From the NCBI RefSeq assembly GCF_025147325.1, contig NZ_CP102262.1:1054001-1118000 (forward strand): 64,000 nucleotides of DNA, in the 5' to 3' direction. Position numbers and translations under genes: made by a program. Of this stretch, positions 1-8,294 are shown piece by piece (position 1 is the stretch's first letter; each line of letters opens with the position of its first letter). Source of the DNA: Bacteroides stercoris ATCC 43183 (GTDB lineage: Bacteria; Bacteroidota; Bacteroidia; Bacteroidales; Bacteroidaceae). The notes beneath the pieces are model-generated. The model was not told where the DNA came from. It saw only the letters and a program-made list of their open reading frames with translations, and searched no databases.

Positions 1-1
1 G

Positions 2-706
2 TTATGTGATATTCTCTTTGAGTACACTGTGCGCGTGACCCGAGATGGTATTGAAGCCTTAAGTGAAATAGAGCATAATCATCCTGATATTATCATTAGC
101 GATATAATGATGCCTAATATGGATGGACTGACACTGATAAATAAACTTAAGTCAGAACTCAAGACAAGTTATATCCCAATCATTGGAGTCTCGGCAAAGG
201 CTTCTGTAGAAGACCAAATAAATGCTTTCAAGCATGGTGCTGATGCTTATATTACTAAACCTTTTCACCCTAAACAGATAATATCTACTATTGAGAATCT
301 ACTGTCTAGGCAGACATTGTTGAAAGATTATTTTAATTCCAGTTTATCGTCCATCAAAGTGAGGAACGGCATTGTACTCCATCCTGAGGATGAAGAGTTG
401 ATACATACTGTGACAGACTTTATTCAGAGTAACATTGACGATGAATCACTCAGTCCTTCTACCATTGCCGATTTTGTAGGTGTGAGTAAGGCTACTCTCT
501 ATCGTAAGTTTAAAGAGATAATGGATAAGACTCCGAGTGAGTTCATCCGTAGTATTAGATTGGAACATGCGGCTAAATTATTGAGGACTACAAGGCTAAC
601 TGTATCAGAGATTATGTTTAAATGTGGTTTCTCCAATAAATCTTATTTTTATCGAGAGTTTTTCAAACAATATGGAGGGTCACCTAAAGAGTATCGAAGT
701 CAGTGA
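2..706 (+). CDS. Hybrid two-component system regulator, C-terminal part (receiver + AraC-type HTH), truncated by the window edge
   Basis: The reading frame is open from base 2, so the 5' part lies outside the window; the GTG at 29 is not a real start. What remains is most of a response-regulator receiver domain and a complete AraC-type DNA-binding domain. The phospho-acceptor Asp sits in the motif SDIMMPNMDG and the conserved Lys in ITKPF. The C-terminal 100 residues carry two helix-turn-helix units (ATLYRKFKE and the SNKSYFYREFFKQY signature). In Bacteroides this order is the C-terminus of one-protein hybrid histidine kinases (HTCS) that sense a glycan breakdown product in the periplasm and activate a nearby PUL. 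The PUL at 3.9-12.9 kb is the obvious candidate target, but that is inference. A stand-alone regulator cannot be excluded because the N-terminus is missing. Confidence 0.88.
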   Translation, partial: LCDILFEYTVRVTRDGIEALSEIEHNHPDIIISDIMMPNMDGLTLINKLKSELKTSYIPIIGVSAKASVEDQINAFKHGADAYITKPFHPKQIISTIENLLSRQTLLKDYFNSSLSSIKVRNGIVLHPEDEELIHTVTDFIQSNIDDESLSPSTIADFVGVSKATLYRKFKEIMDKTPSEFIRSIRLEHAAKLLRTTRLTVSEIMFKCGFSNKSYFYREFFKQYGGSPKEYRSQ

Positions 707-830
707 TGAGAATGGACGTTAAGTGCTGTTTATGTTAAAAGTCATTCAGTTCTAAGTAAAATTATATCTTGGTATGGAAAGTTAGGGAGAGTGTTTTTAT
801 TTAGTTTGGGTTACGTATTTTTGTTTGATA

Positions 831-1200
831 GGTGTGAATTCTGATTTCCGTAACTCCTGCCGTGTTTGGATGGTTCATAATGAGCTTTCATAACAGCCCT
901 CTACAATAATGCTCAATTATTATGGTTATCGGGCTTTGGTTTATGACGAGATAACATTGTAGATATTAGTTGTCCGTTTTGCTGAAAATGGTACGGAACC
1001 CATAAAGGGCTGAAATCTTTGTAGTGTTTTTGGGAACGGATGCAGTAGACGCGGTTTACAAGTATCAGATTGTGTATTTTGCCGAAGTAACAGGGGAAAT
1101 ATTCGTCTTTTAGTCTGTTGAGACCGAATTTCAGGAATAAGTATTGTACCCTATACAGAGTGATGCATAACAGCTTGCAGCATGCAGGCGATAGTAAGCA
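831..1200 (-). pseudogene. Decayed fragment of a GH144-like (glycoamylase-fold) gene
   Basis: Read on the minus strand, this stretch aligns with the 3' half of the intact GH144 gene at 3933-5294. Matching peptide blocks include LKDEY.P.YFG, LVNR.YCIR, KHYK.F and, in another frame, TDN followed by a stop where the intact protein has TDNW. About 183 bp of the intact gene (4144-4326) is missing from the copy. The junction falls at a short repeat, TTCGG[CA]CC, present at both ends of the missing segment, as expected for slippage deletion. A frameshift follows the junction and at least two in-frame stops are present. The 3' edge of similarity is near 831; the other edge fades out between about 1155 and 1200. 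Identity looks like roughly 70 percent, so the copy is old. Confidence 0.85.
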
Positions 1201-1306
1201 ACATTGCCGCCAATGTGTTCCTGCTGTTGTTTTTCTACTTTCTGTAAATCAATGTACTTTTCGCTTTTTTTAACTCCGGTGTTCCGATAAATGCCGAAGA
1301 ATGCCC

Positions 1307-1314
1307 TATTTTTG
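1307..1314 (+). promoter_or_regulatory. Candidate -7 element for the outer-membrane receptor gene
   Basis: TATTTTTG fits the Bacteroides -7 consensus TAnnTTTG and lies 75 bp before the ATG at 1390. No clear -33 TTTG is visible at the right distance, so this is a weak call. Confidence 0.3.
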
Positions 1315-1389
1315 CCTAATTCGTTGTGACAGTAGACACTATCTGCTACGAAAAAACAGACAAGGTATAGATTTAAACAGGGAAACACC

Positions 1390-3918
1390 ATGAAAAACAG
1401 ATGGGCCATGTTGCTGGCGGTATTGTTAATACCCGTTTGGGCAACTGCACAGAATGCGGCAAACTCTTCCTTTCAGATTAAGGGTATCTTACTCGATTCT
1501 CTTACTAAAGAAGGTGAGCCGTACGCTACAATCAAGATAGTCAAGAAAGAAGCGCCGGAACATGCGTTGAAAATGCTGGTGACGGATATGAAGGGACACT
1601 TCCAGGAGAAAGTACCCGGTAATAAAGGCAACTTCATTATGACAATTTCTTCGGTGGGACGGAACAGTATTGTGAAGAACTTCTCCGTAAAACCGGGAGA
1701 AAAGTCGGTGGACTTCGGTACCATGTATATTACAGATGCTTCCAATGAGTTGGGACAGGTGGAGATTGTAGCCCAGAAGCCGTTGGTAAAGGCAGATATC
1801 GACAAGATAGAATATAACGTGCAGGACGACCCCGATTCCAAGTCGAACTCTGTTCTTGAGATGCTGCGCAAAGTACCCCTTGTAACGGTGGACGGCGAAG
1901 ACAACATCAAGGTGAACGGCAGCAGCAGTTTCAAGGTGTATGTCAACGGCAAGCCCAACAACATGATGAGTAATAATCCTACGGAAGTCCTGAAAAGTAT
2001 GCCCGCCAACTCCATCAAGCACATAGAGGTAATTACCAATCCCAGTGCAAAGTACGATGCGGAAGGTGTCGGGGGTATCCTGAACATTGTTACCGTAGGC
2101 GGCGGACTGGAAGGGTATACGGCTACGTTCAGCGGCAATGTCAGTAACCGTGGCGCCGGTGGGGGTGTATTCGGTACGATAAAAAGCGGCAAACTGACTT
2201 TCAGCGCCCGCTATAATTACAACTATAACAACCAGCCCCGCAGCTACTCCGGCGGCAATCGGCGTACCGTCGGCGAAACGGACAGCAGTTCGTCCGACCT
2301 GGATTACAGCGGAACCAGCAAGGGAGACGGTTCTTTCCAGTCAGGCAGTATGGAAGCCAGCTATGAAATCGACACATTGCGGCTGGTAACCATGTCCTTC
2401 GGGCTTTGGGGCGGCAAGAACAAGAGCGACGGAGCGACCAATACGCTGGCCACCTTCCCCGGTACTGCCAACGAACTGTACAACTATGTCTCCAATAGTC
2501 ACAGTAAAAGTTCCTGGTATTCCATTGACGGAGGTATCGACTACCAGCGTCTGTTTCCCGTAAAGGAGCGTATGCTCACGTTCTCGTATAAGATTAATAC
2601 CCGCCCGCAGACCTCGGATTCCTATTCCGGTTACGAGTATGATATGGACAATGTGGCCCCGGACTGGCAGGACTTTATGAAGCGCATGCTCGACCAGCAT
2701 AATGACGGTTCGCAAAGCACTACGGAGCACACCTTACAGGCCGATTATACGACTCCCATCGGCAAGATGCACACAGTAGAAACCGGAGTTAAATACATCC
2801 TTCGCAACAATACTGCCGAGGACGACCGCTTCCAGCGCGCCGCAGGGCAGCAAACCGATTATGAATTCGATGAAGACCATAGTTCCCACTACAAACACCT
2901 GAATGATATTCTGGCTGCCTATGCCGGTTATTCCTTGAAAGTGAAGAAGCTCTCTGGCAGGCTGGGCGTGCGCTACGAGCATACCATACAGAATGTGAAG
3001 TATCTTTTAGGCAAAGGCGATAACTTCAAGAAGGATTTCGACGATGTAGTTCCTTCCGCCAGCATCGGCTGGAAGCTGACGGATATGTCCAACTTGCGTT
3101 TGGGTTATAACATGCGTATCTACCGTCCGGGCATCTGGTATCTGAATCCCTACCTGAATGACAGTAATCCTACCAATATCACGCAAGGCAATCCCAATCT
3201 GGATAGTGAGAAAAGCCATGCTTTCAATCTGAGTTACAGTAATTTTACGCAGAAGTTCAATGTCAACCTATCGCTCCGCTATTCGTTTACCAACAACAGC
3301 ATCGAGCAAATCTCCGAAATTGTTCCCGATACCGAGATTGAGGGTTTGAAAGAGACTACCGGCAAAGAGGTGCTTTACTCCACTTATCAGAACATAGGAA
3401 AAACCAAGAATGCGAGTCTTAGCGGTTATATCAACTGGAATGCTACATCCAATACCCGTATCTATGCCAATATCTACGGTAACTATTCATATATGGAAGG
3501 AGCCAACGGCCTTAAAAACGACGGTTGGAATCTTTTTGCCTACGGGGGTGCGCAACAAACCCTGCCCCATGATTGGCGCATCAGTCTGAACGTGTTCGGC
3601 CAGACTCCCTGGGTAATGTTACAGGGTAAAGGGAGCAGTTACTTCGATTACGGCTTGAGCGTAAACAAGTCTTTCTTCGACAAGCGTCTGACCCTCTCTG
3701 CTTTTGCCAGCAACTTCTTTAAGAAGTACATGGACAATACCAATACGCTCGAAGGTGTTGGTTTTACGCAGGAGAGCTGGAGCAAGTATAGCCGCCAGCG
3801 CTTCGGCATCAGTGTCAGTTACCGTATCGGCGAGCTGAAAGCCAGCGTTAAGAAAGCCGCCCGTTCCATCAGCAATGATGATGTAAAGGGCGGTGGAGGC
3901 GGCAATAGCGTTCAGTAG
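1390..3918 (+). CDS. Outer-membrane beta-barrel (TonB-receptor-like) protein with N-terminal carboxypeptidase-regulatory-like domain
   Basis: This is an 842-residue exported protein with a signal peptide ending near residue 20 (ATA-QNA). Residues about 25-115 look like a carboxypeptidase-regulatory-like beta-sandwich. A plug-like segment follows at about 130-230 (EMLRKVPLVTVDGEDNIKVNG; KHIEVITNPSAKYDAEG.GGI). The rest has the aromatic, alternating pattern of a large barrel, matching the OMP_b-brl_3 family of Bacteroidota. These proteins resemble TonB-dependent receptors but are shorter than SusC and have no SusD partner. The C-terminus ends in a Gly/Ser-rich tail rather than the usual terminal Phe. 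It converges with the GH144 gene, 14 bp away, so it is not part of that operon. Substrate unknown. Confidence 0.85.
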   Translation: MKNRWAMLLAVLLIPVWATAQNAANSSFQIKGILLDSLTKEGEPYATIKIVKKEAPEHALKMLVTDMKGHFQEKVPGNKGNFIMTISSVGRNSIVKNFSVKPGEKSVDFGTMYITDASNELGQVEIVAQKPLVKADIDKIEYNVQDDPDSKSNSVLEMLRKVPLVTVDGEDNIKVNGSSSFKVYVNGKPNNMMSNNPTEVLKSMPANSIKHIEVITNPSAKYDAEGVGGILNIVTVGGGLEGYTATFSGNVSNRGAGGGVFGTIKSGKLTFSARYNYNYNNQPRSYSGGNRRTVGETDSSSSDLDYSGTSKGDGSFQSGSMEASYEIDTLRLVTMSFGLWGGKNKSDGATNTLATFPGTANELYNYVSNSHSKSSWYSIDGGIDYQRLFPVKERMLTFSYKINTRPQTSDSYSGYEYDMDNVAPDWQDFMKRMLDQHNDGSQSTTEHTLQADYTTPIGKMHTVETGVKYILRNNTAEDDRFQRAAGQQTDYEFDEDHSSHYKHLNDILAAYAGYSLKVKKLSGRLGVRYEHTIQNVKYLLGKGDNFKKDFDDVVPSASIGWKLTDMSNLRLGYNMRIYRPGIWYLNPYLNDSNPTNITQGNPNLDSEKSHAFNLSYSNFTQKFNVNLSLRYSFTNNSIEQISEIVPDTEIEGLKETTGKEVLYSTYQNIGKTKNASLSGYINWNATSNTRIYANIYGNYSYMEGANGLKNDGWNLFAYGGAQQTLPHDWRISLNVFGQTPWVMLQGKGSSYFDYGLSVNKSFFDKRLTLSAFASNFFKKYMDNTNTLEGVGFTQESWSKYSRQRFGISVSYRIGELKASVKKAARSISNDDVKGGGGGNSVQ

Positions 3919-3932
3919 GGTCGCAATTCCGG

Positions 3933-5294
3933 TTATGAAGCGGAAATGGGGGTGTCAGAACTCAATTGGAATCCTAACTTCCGCAATCCCTGCTGTACGT
4001 CCGGATGGCTCATGAAGAGTTTCCAGAGCAGTCCGCTGCGGTAATTCTCAATCATGACGGCTATCGGCCCCTGGTCGATGGCAAGATAACGTTGCGGATA
4101 CCAGTTGTCCGTTTCGCTGAAAGCGTCGTAGAATCCGTAAGGGCCGAACACCTTGTCACCCATGTCGTAAAGGTGGCGCATCACTTGCAGCGAATACTCC
4201 GGTGTATATACGATGGACGAAAGGGCGGCGGTGGGAGCGATGACTCCCCGGTCGTCGCGCTCGTTGGGCGAGTGGGCGGCATACCCGTCTGTGGAGTAGC
4301 TGGCGGTCAGTCCCCAGCAGTCCGGTCCGAAGCCTTTGTAATGTTTGGGGTTACGGATGCAGTAGGCGCGGTTCACAAGCGTGAGGTTACGCATTTCGCC
4401 GAAGTAATCGGGGCAATACTCGTCTTTCAGCCCGTTGGGGTCGAGTCCCAGGAACGAGTACTGTGCCCAGAACAGAGGACCGGCTTCCGTGCCCTGATAC
4501 CGCAGATGCAGTTCGATACCCTCTACCTTATGCGGACTGACGATGGCGCCGTTCTGCGCCCAACCTTCGTGGTATACGGCGGCGGGCACGCCATGCGTAG
4601 GCGAGGCGGCGGCAAGGATGTACATGATGAGGCACTCGTTGTAGCCGTGTACGGGGAAGTTCATTTCCCAGCCGTATTCGGGGCTCCAATGCCAGTAGAG
4701 TACGTTTTGGTCGCCCTGGCGGTAGAAGTTCCAGTCTACATCCCGCCATAGCTTGTCGATACGGGCGGCGAGGGCTTTCTCTTGCGGATTGCCGCCTGCA
4801 TAGTATTGGTGTACGGCAAGGAGAGCCTGCATGATGAAAGCGGTTTCTACGAGGTCGCCGCCATTGTCTTTTTGTCCGAAAGGCTTTATCCGTCCCGTAT
4901 CGCCATACCACCAGTGGGGGTAGGCGCCGTGAAAGCGGTCGGCGGTTTCGAGGAAAGAAACGATGCGTTCCATACGTGCCAGGCCTTCTTCACGGGTGAC
5001 GTAGCCCCGGTGGATACCGGCAAGCACTGCCATGATGCCGAAACCGCTGCCGCCGGATGTCACTACGTTTTGGTCGTTTTCGGGATATACGCCGTCCATG
5101 TGGATGCGTTCGCGTGCCAGTCCGCTGTTGGGTTCGGCTCCGTCCCAGAAGTAATTGAAGGTCCGGTGTTGTACGGTGTCCAGCAGGGCGTCGTCGCTCA
5201 ATGCTCCGGATGCACCGTCGGATTTCTTTGTACCGCAGGCTCCTGCAAGGAACAACAGCAGGAGAAGCGGGATATATAGGTTTACTGATTTCAT
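3933..5294 (-). CDS. GH144-family glucanase lipoprotein (glycoamylase-like fold), probable endo-beta-1,2-glucanase
   Basis: This 453-residue protein has a lipoprotein signal with lipobox LAGAC (Cys20), so it should sit in an outer or periplasmic membrane leaflet. After a short linker the whole chain is the alpha/alpha-barrel glycoamylase-like domain (DALLDTVQHRTFNYFWDGAEPNSG near the start; HWWYGDTGRIKPF; QGPIAVMIENYRSGLLW near the end). Characterised GH144 members hydrolyse beta-1,2-glucan to sophorose-series oligosaccharides. The next gene upstream in transcription is a GH3 beta-glucosidase, and further up are SusD and SusC, so it is the last gene of a four-gene PUL. A 22-bp-period repeat array fills the 177-bp gap to the GH3 gene. 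A degenerate copy of this gene lies at 831-1200. Family assignment is firm; the substrate is inferred from family and context. Confidence 0.88.
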   Translation of the reverse strand: MKSVNLYIPLLLLLFLAGACGTKKSDGASGALSDDALLDTVQHRTFNYFWDGAEPNSGLARERIHMDGVYPENDQNVVTSGGSGFGIMAVLAGIHRGYVTREEGLARMERIVSFLETADRFHGAYPHWWYGDTGRIKPFGQKDNGGDLVETAFIMQALLAVHQYYAGGNPQEKALAARIDKLWRDVDWNFYRQGDQNVLYWHWSPEYGWEMNFPVHGYNECLIMYILAAASPTHGVPAAVYHEGWAQNGAIVSPHKVEGIELHLRYQGTEAGPLFWAQYSFLGLDPNGLKDEYCPDYFGEMRNLTLVNRAYCIRNPKHYKGFGPDCWGLTASYSTDGYAAHSPNERDDRGVIAPTAALSSIVYTPEYSLQVMRHLYDMGDKVFGPYGFYDAFSETDNWYPQRYLAIDQGPIAVMIENYRSGLLWKLFMSHPDVQQGLRKLGFQLSSDTPISAS

Positions 5295-5337
5295 TCTGTT
5301 TTACGTGCAATGATTTATATACTGTTGGGAGAATTCT

Positions 5338-5471
5338 GTTTCCCCGTAAGGAAACGCCCGTTCCCTTAGGGAGAAACTCCCGTTTCCTTAGTGGGAAATT
5401 TCGGTTTCCCCTGAGGGAACTGCGCGTTTCCTTTGGCGAAACTGTCAGTATCCTCAGGAGAAACCGTGGGT
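5338..5471. repeat. Tandem array of six 22-bp dyad units (array 1)
   Basis: Units begin at 5338, 5360, 5382, 5404, 5426 and 5448, exactly 22 bp apart, and the last abuts the GH3 stop codon. Each unit is an imperfect inverted repeat of the form GTTTCC-N6-GGAAAC followed by 4 bp of spacer. The arms differ between units but pairing is largely kept: one unit centres on CCCTTAGGG, another on CCC-CTGA-GGG, another on TCC-TC-AGGA. The array lies inside the PUL operon, so transcripts would carry a row of small hairpins between the GH3 and GH144 messages. Confidence 0.9.
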
Positions 5472-7805
5472 TTACTTCAAGGTAATACGAGCCGTCCTGG
5501 CAGCCTGACTGCTTCCACCGATGAAAAGGTCGAAATCTCCAGGTTCGGCTACGTGGTTCAGGTCGTAATCATAGAAGCGTAGCAGCTCCGGAGTAATCTT
5601 GAAGGAAACGGTCTTGCTTTCGCCGGCGCGCAGGAAGATTTTTTCGAAGCCCTTCAATTCGCGCACGGGACGGGTGATACTTCCTACAAGGTCGCGGATG
5701 TATAGCTGTACGACTTCGGCTCCGTCCCGTTTACCGGTGTTGGTAACGGTGACTGCGGCGGTTATGGAACCGTCCTGTCCCATCGACGGGGTACTCAGAG
5801 CAATGTCACTGTACCGGAAAGTGGTGTAGGACAAGCCGTATCCAAAGGGATAAAGCGGCTCGTTGTCCACATCCAGGTAGTTGCTGCGGAACTTCTCGAA
5901 CCATTTGCCTGCCTGTAGCGGGCGTCCGGTATTCTTGTGGTTGTAGAACAGAGGTATTTGCCCTACATTCTTCGGGAAAGTCATCGTCAGCTTTCCGCTG
6001 GGGTTGACATCTCCGAACAATACGTCGCCGATGGCATAGGCGGCTTCGCTTCCGCCAAACCATACGTTCAGTATGGCGGGTACGTTCGCCTGCTCCCAGG
6101 TCAGCGTCAGCGGACGTCCGGTGAAGAGGGTGAGCACTACGGGCTTGCCCGTCTTCAGCAGGGCTTCCAGCAGCGAGCGCTGCACATCGGGCAGGTCGAG
6201 ATTGGTACGACTGGAGCTTTCGCCGCTCATTTCGGAAGATTCGCCGAGTGCGGCTATGATAACGTCTGCACCGGCGGCTGTTTTCAGGGCTTCGTCCAGC
6301 AGTTCTTTGTCTGTACGGTTGTCCCGGTTCAGGGAGCGACCGAACATGGTGGCGCGTTCTTCGTAGGCGGCGTCGCCGATGAGGTTGCTGCCTTTGGCGT
6401 ATGTGACGTTCACTTTGCCGGACATCATCTCTTTCAGTCCCTCATACAAGGAAGGATAGTCGTTGAGGCGGGCGGCTACGCTCCATGTGCCGGGCATATT
6501 GCTGCGTGTGTTGCCCAAGGGACCGATAACGGCTACGGTTCCTTCTTTTTTCAGCGGGAGCAGCGGTTGGGGCAGAGAGCCGGGATGTAGCCCGATGCTG
6601 TCGTTCTTCAGCAATACGAAGCTCTCGGCGGCAATGCGGCGTGCGGCGGCGCGGTGCTCTTTGGTGAAGATGTCGCGTGCGGGACGCTCCGGGTCGCAGT
6701 ATTTGTAGGGATTGTCAAAGAGTCCCAGCTTGTACTTGGCTTCGAGGATGCGGCGGCAGGCCGTGTCGAGGGTCTTCATGCTTACCTTGCCCGACATGAC
6801 GGACTTTTTGAGCGTGCCCACAAATCCTTCGCTCACCATATCCATATCTACCCCGGCATTGAGGGCACGGGCGGAAACTGCTTGCAGGTCGCCGATGCCA
6901 TGTTCTGTCATCTCGGATATGCCGGTAAAGTCGGTCACTACAAAGCCGTTGAAGCCCCATTGCTTGCGAAGCACATCGGTCATCAGCCATTTGTTGGCTG
7001 TGGCAGGTACGCCGTCTATCTCGTTGAAAGACGCCATTACACTGCCCACACCTGCCTCTACGGCGGCCTCATAGGGGTACATATATTCGTTGAACATGCG
7101 GTTGCGGCTCATGTCTACCGTGTTGTAGTCGCGGCCCGCTTCGCCTGCCCCGTAGAGGGCGAAGTGCTTGACGCAGGCAAGGATTTCATCGTTGCGCTTG
7201 AGCTGGTCGGAGAGGTTGGCTCCCTGATAACCGTATACCATCGCTTTGGCAATTGCTCCGCCAAGGAAAGGGTCTTCGCCACTGCCTTCGCTGACACGTC
7301 CCCAACGCGGGTCGCGGCTGATGTCCACCATCGGACTGAATGTCCAGGAGATGCCGTCGGCACTGGCTTCGATGGCGGCAATACGTGCGGATTCCCGAAT
7401 GGCTGCCATATCCCAGGTGCAGGAAAGCCCCAGAGGGATGGGGAAGATGGTTTCGTAACCGTGTATCACATCCATGCCGAAGAGCAGGGGAATGCCCAGA
7501 CGGGAGTTTTCCACTGCCAGCTTTTGCACGTCGCGTATCTTGTCCACTCCTTTCAGGTTGAAAAGTCCGCCGACGAGCCCTTGCTCGATTTTCTTGGCTA
7601 CGTCACTGCTTTTGGCTTGCCCGGTAGTGATTTCACCGGTAACGGGCAGGTTCAATTGCCCTATTTTCTCCTCTACGGTCATTCGCTTCATCAGAGCATC
7701 GATAAAGCGGTCCATGTCTTGAGGAGATTTCTGCGCCTGCATGGCGGCGGCGCCTATAAAGGCGGCTGCAAGTAGCAGACCGGTTCTTTTGAAAAACTTC
7801 TTCAT
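5472..7805 (-). CDS. GH3 family beta-glucosidase, exported
   Basis: This 777-residue enzyme has a signal peptide cleaved near residue 25 (AMQAQ). It has the three-domain GH3 layout: a TIM barrel (about 30-380), an alpha/beta sandwich (about 395-620) and a C-terminal fibronectin-III-like domain (about 680-775). The nucleophile is Asp292 in GFVVTDF; substrate-binding motifs KHFALYG and SRDPRWGR are present. The acid/base Glu probably lies in the loop around GESSEMSGE. GH3 enzymes of this type in Bacteroides include beta-glucosidases acting on sophorose and beta-1,2-gluco-oligosaccharides. Together with the GH144 gene this suggests that GH144 cuts the polymer and this enzyme releases glucose in the periplasm. 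Other beta-glucoside specificities cannot be excluded from sequence. Confidence 0.92.
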   Translation of the reverse strand: MKKFFKRTGLLLAAAFIGAAAMQAQKSPQDMDRFIDALMKRMTVEEKIGQLNLPVTGEITTGQAKSSDVAKKIEQGLVGGLFNLKGVDKIRDVQKLAVENSRLGIPLLFGMDVIHGYETIFPIPLGLSCTWDMAAIRESARIAAIEASADGISWTFSPMVDISRDPRWGRVSEGSGEDPFLGGAIAKAMVYGYQGANLSDQLKRNDEILACVKHFALYGAGEAGRDYNTVDMSRNRMFNEYMYPYEAAVEAGVGSVMASFNEIDGVPATANKWLMTDVLRKQWGFNGFVVTDFTGISEMTEHGIGDLQAVSARALNAGVDMDMVSEGFVGTLKKSVMSGKVSMKTLDTACRRILEAKYKLGLFDNPYKYCDPERPARDIFTKEHRAAARRIAAESFVLLKNDSIGLHPGSLPQPLLPLKKEGTVAVIGPLGNTRSNMPGTWSVAARLNDYPSLYEGLKEMMSGKVNVTYAKGSNLIGDAAYEERATMFGRSLNRDNRTDKELLDEALKTAAGADVIIAALGESSEMSGESSSRTNLDLPDVQRSLLEALLKTGKPVVLTLFTGRPLTLTWEQANVPAILNVWFGGSEAAYAIGDVLFGDVNPSGKLTMTFPKNVGQIPLFYNHKNTGRPLQAGKWFEKFRSNYLDVDNEPLYPFGYGLSYTTFRYSDIALSTPSMGQDGSITAAVTVTNTGKRDGAEVVQLYIRDLVGSITRPVRELKGFEKIFLRAGESKTVSFKITPELLRFYDYDLNHVAEPGDFDLFIGGSSQAARTARITLK

Positions 7806-7946
7806 AATATGTTTCTTTTAATATGTATTTTCTAATACGGTTCTTTACACATGTTTTTGCATATGCTTTTATAGATACTTTTTAAGCATGGATAATGCAT
7901 ATAGGTCTTTCTAAGTGAAAGCCTGAAAGGCTTTTATCTTCAAGAG

Positions 7947-8092
7947 AAGTGTGTCAAAATACACTTGACGATTTCTTTTAGGCACGGATTACACGGATTT
8001 CACGGAAAAAGAATAAAGAAAATCTGTGTTTTCTGTGTAATCTGTACCTAAAAAGAAATCAATAGTAAGCGAATCTTGGTTTTGACACACTT
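7947..8092. repeat. 146-bp imperfect hairpin, MITE-like
   Basis: The ends are 13-bp inverted repeats (AAGTGTGTCAAAA at 7947-7959 and TTTTGACACACTT at 8080-8092). A second pair of arms lies inside: 7970-7994 pairs with 8035-8060 (GATTTCTTTTAGG... with ...CCTAAAAAGAAATC). It sits between the SusD and GH3 genes of the first PUL. No coding potential. The terminal sequence recurs in the terminator at 59210-59269. Confidence 0.75.
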
Positions 8093-8191
8093 TCATATTA
8101 CAGATGTATTAATATGCACTCTATAAAGGCGAATTCCTTGTGTATAAATCATTTGTCCTAACAGAGCACAAGTCATAGAGGACTTTTTATA

Positions 8192-8212
8192 CCCGGGGTA
8201 TATTACCCCGGG
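8192..8212 (-). terminator. Intra-operon hairpin between SusD and GH3 genes
   Basis: CCCGGGGTA and TACCCCGGG form a perfect 9-bp stem around a 3-nt loop. A second small hairpin with GAAA-type loop lies at 7918-7936 (AAAGCC/GGCTTT). The 489-bp gap 7806-8294 holds no gene; these structures plus the 146-bp hairpin could lower expression of the downstream enzymes relative to SusC/SusD. Whether it terminates is inferred. Confidence 0.5.
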
Positions 8213-8261
8213 CTTGTAGATAAAAAGCTTTCAGCCTTAGGTGCATTATCATGCCGTATGG

Positions 8262-8291
8262 TATTAATCACTAATCGCTAACCACTAATTA
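8262..8291. repeat. Copy of a 7-bp-period dispersed repeat (GATTAGT type)
   Basis: On the minus strand it reads as variants of GATTAGT/GGTTAGC in tandem with a 7-bp period. It ends 3 bp from the SusD stop codon. A related copy abuts the antiporter stop at 62572-62612. Confidence 0.5.
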
Positions 8292-8294
8292 TCG

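Noticed and set aside
1150..1389. Possible transposase remnant upstream of the receptor gene
   Set aside because: No inverted-repeat ends or transposase motif; part of it is better explained as the 5' side of the GH144 remnant.
1131..1409. Minus-strand frame of 92 codons before the receptor gene
   Set aside because: It overlaps the receptor start and partly runs through the GH144 remnant in a different frame; no motif and no ribosome-binding context.
5338..5471. Possible CRISPR array
   Set aside because: Units are 22 bp with no unique spacers and no cas genes nearby; the pattern is a tandem dyad array.
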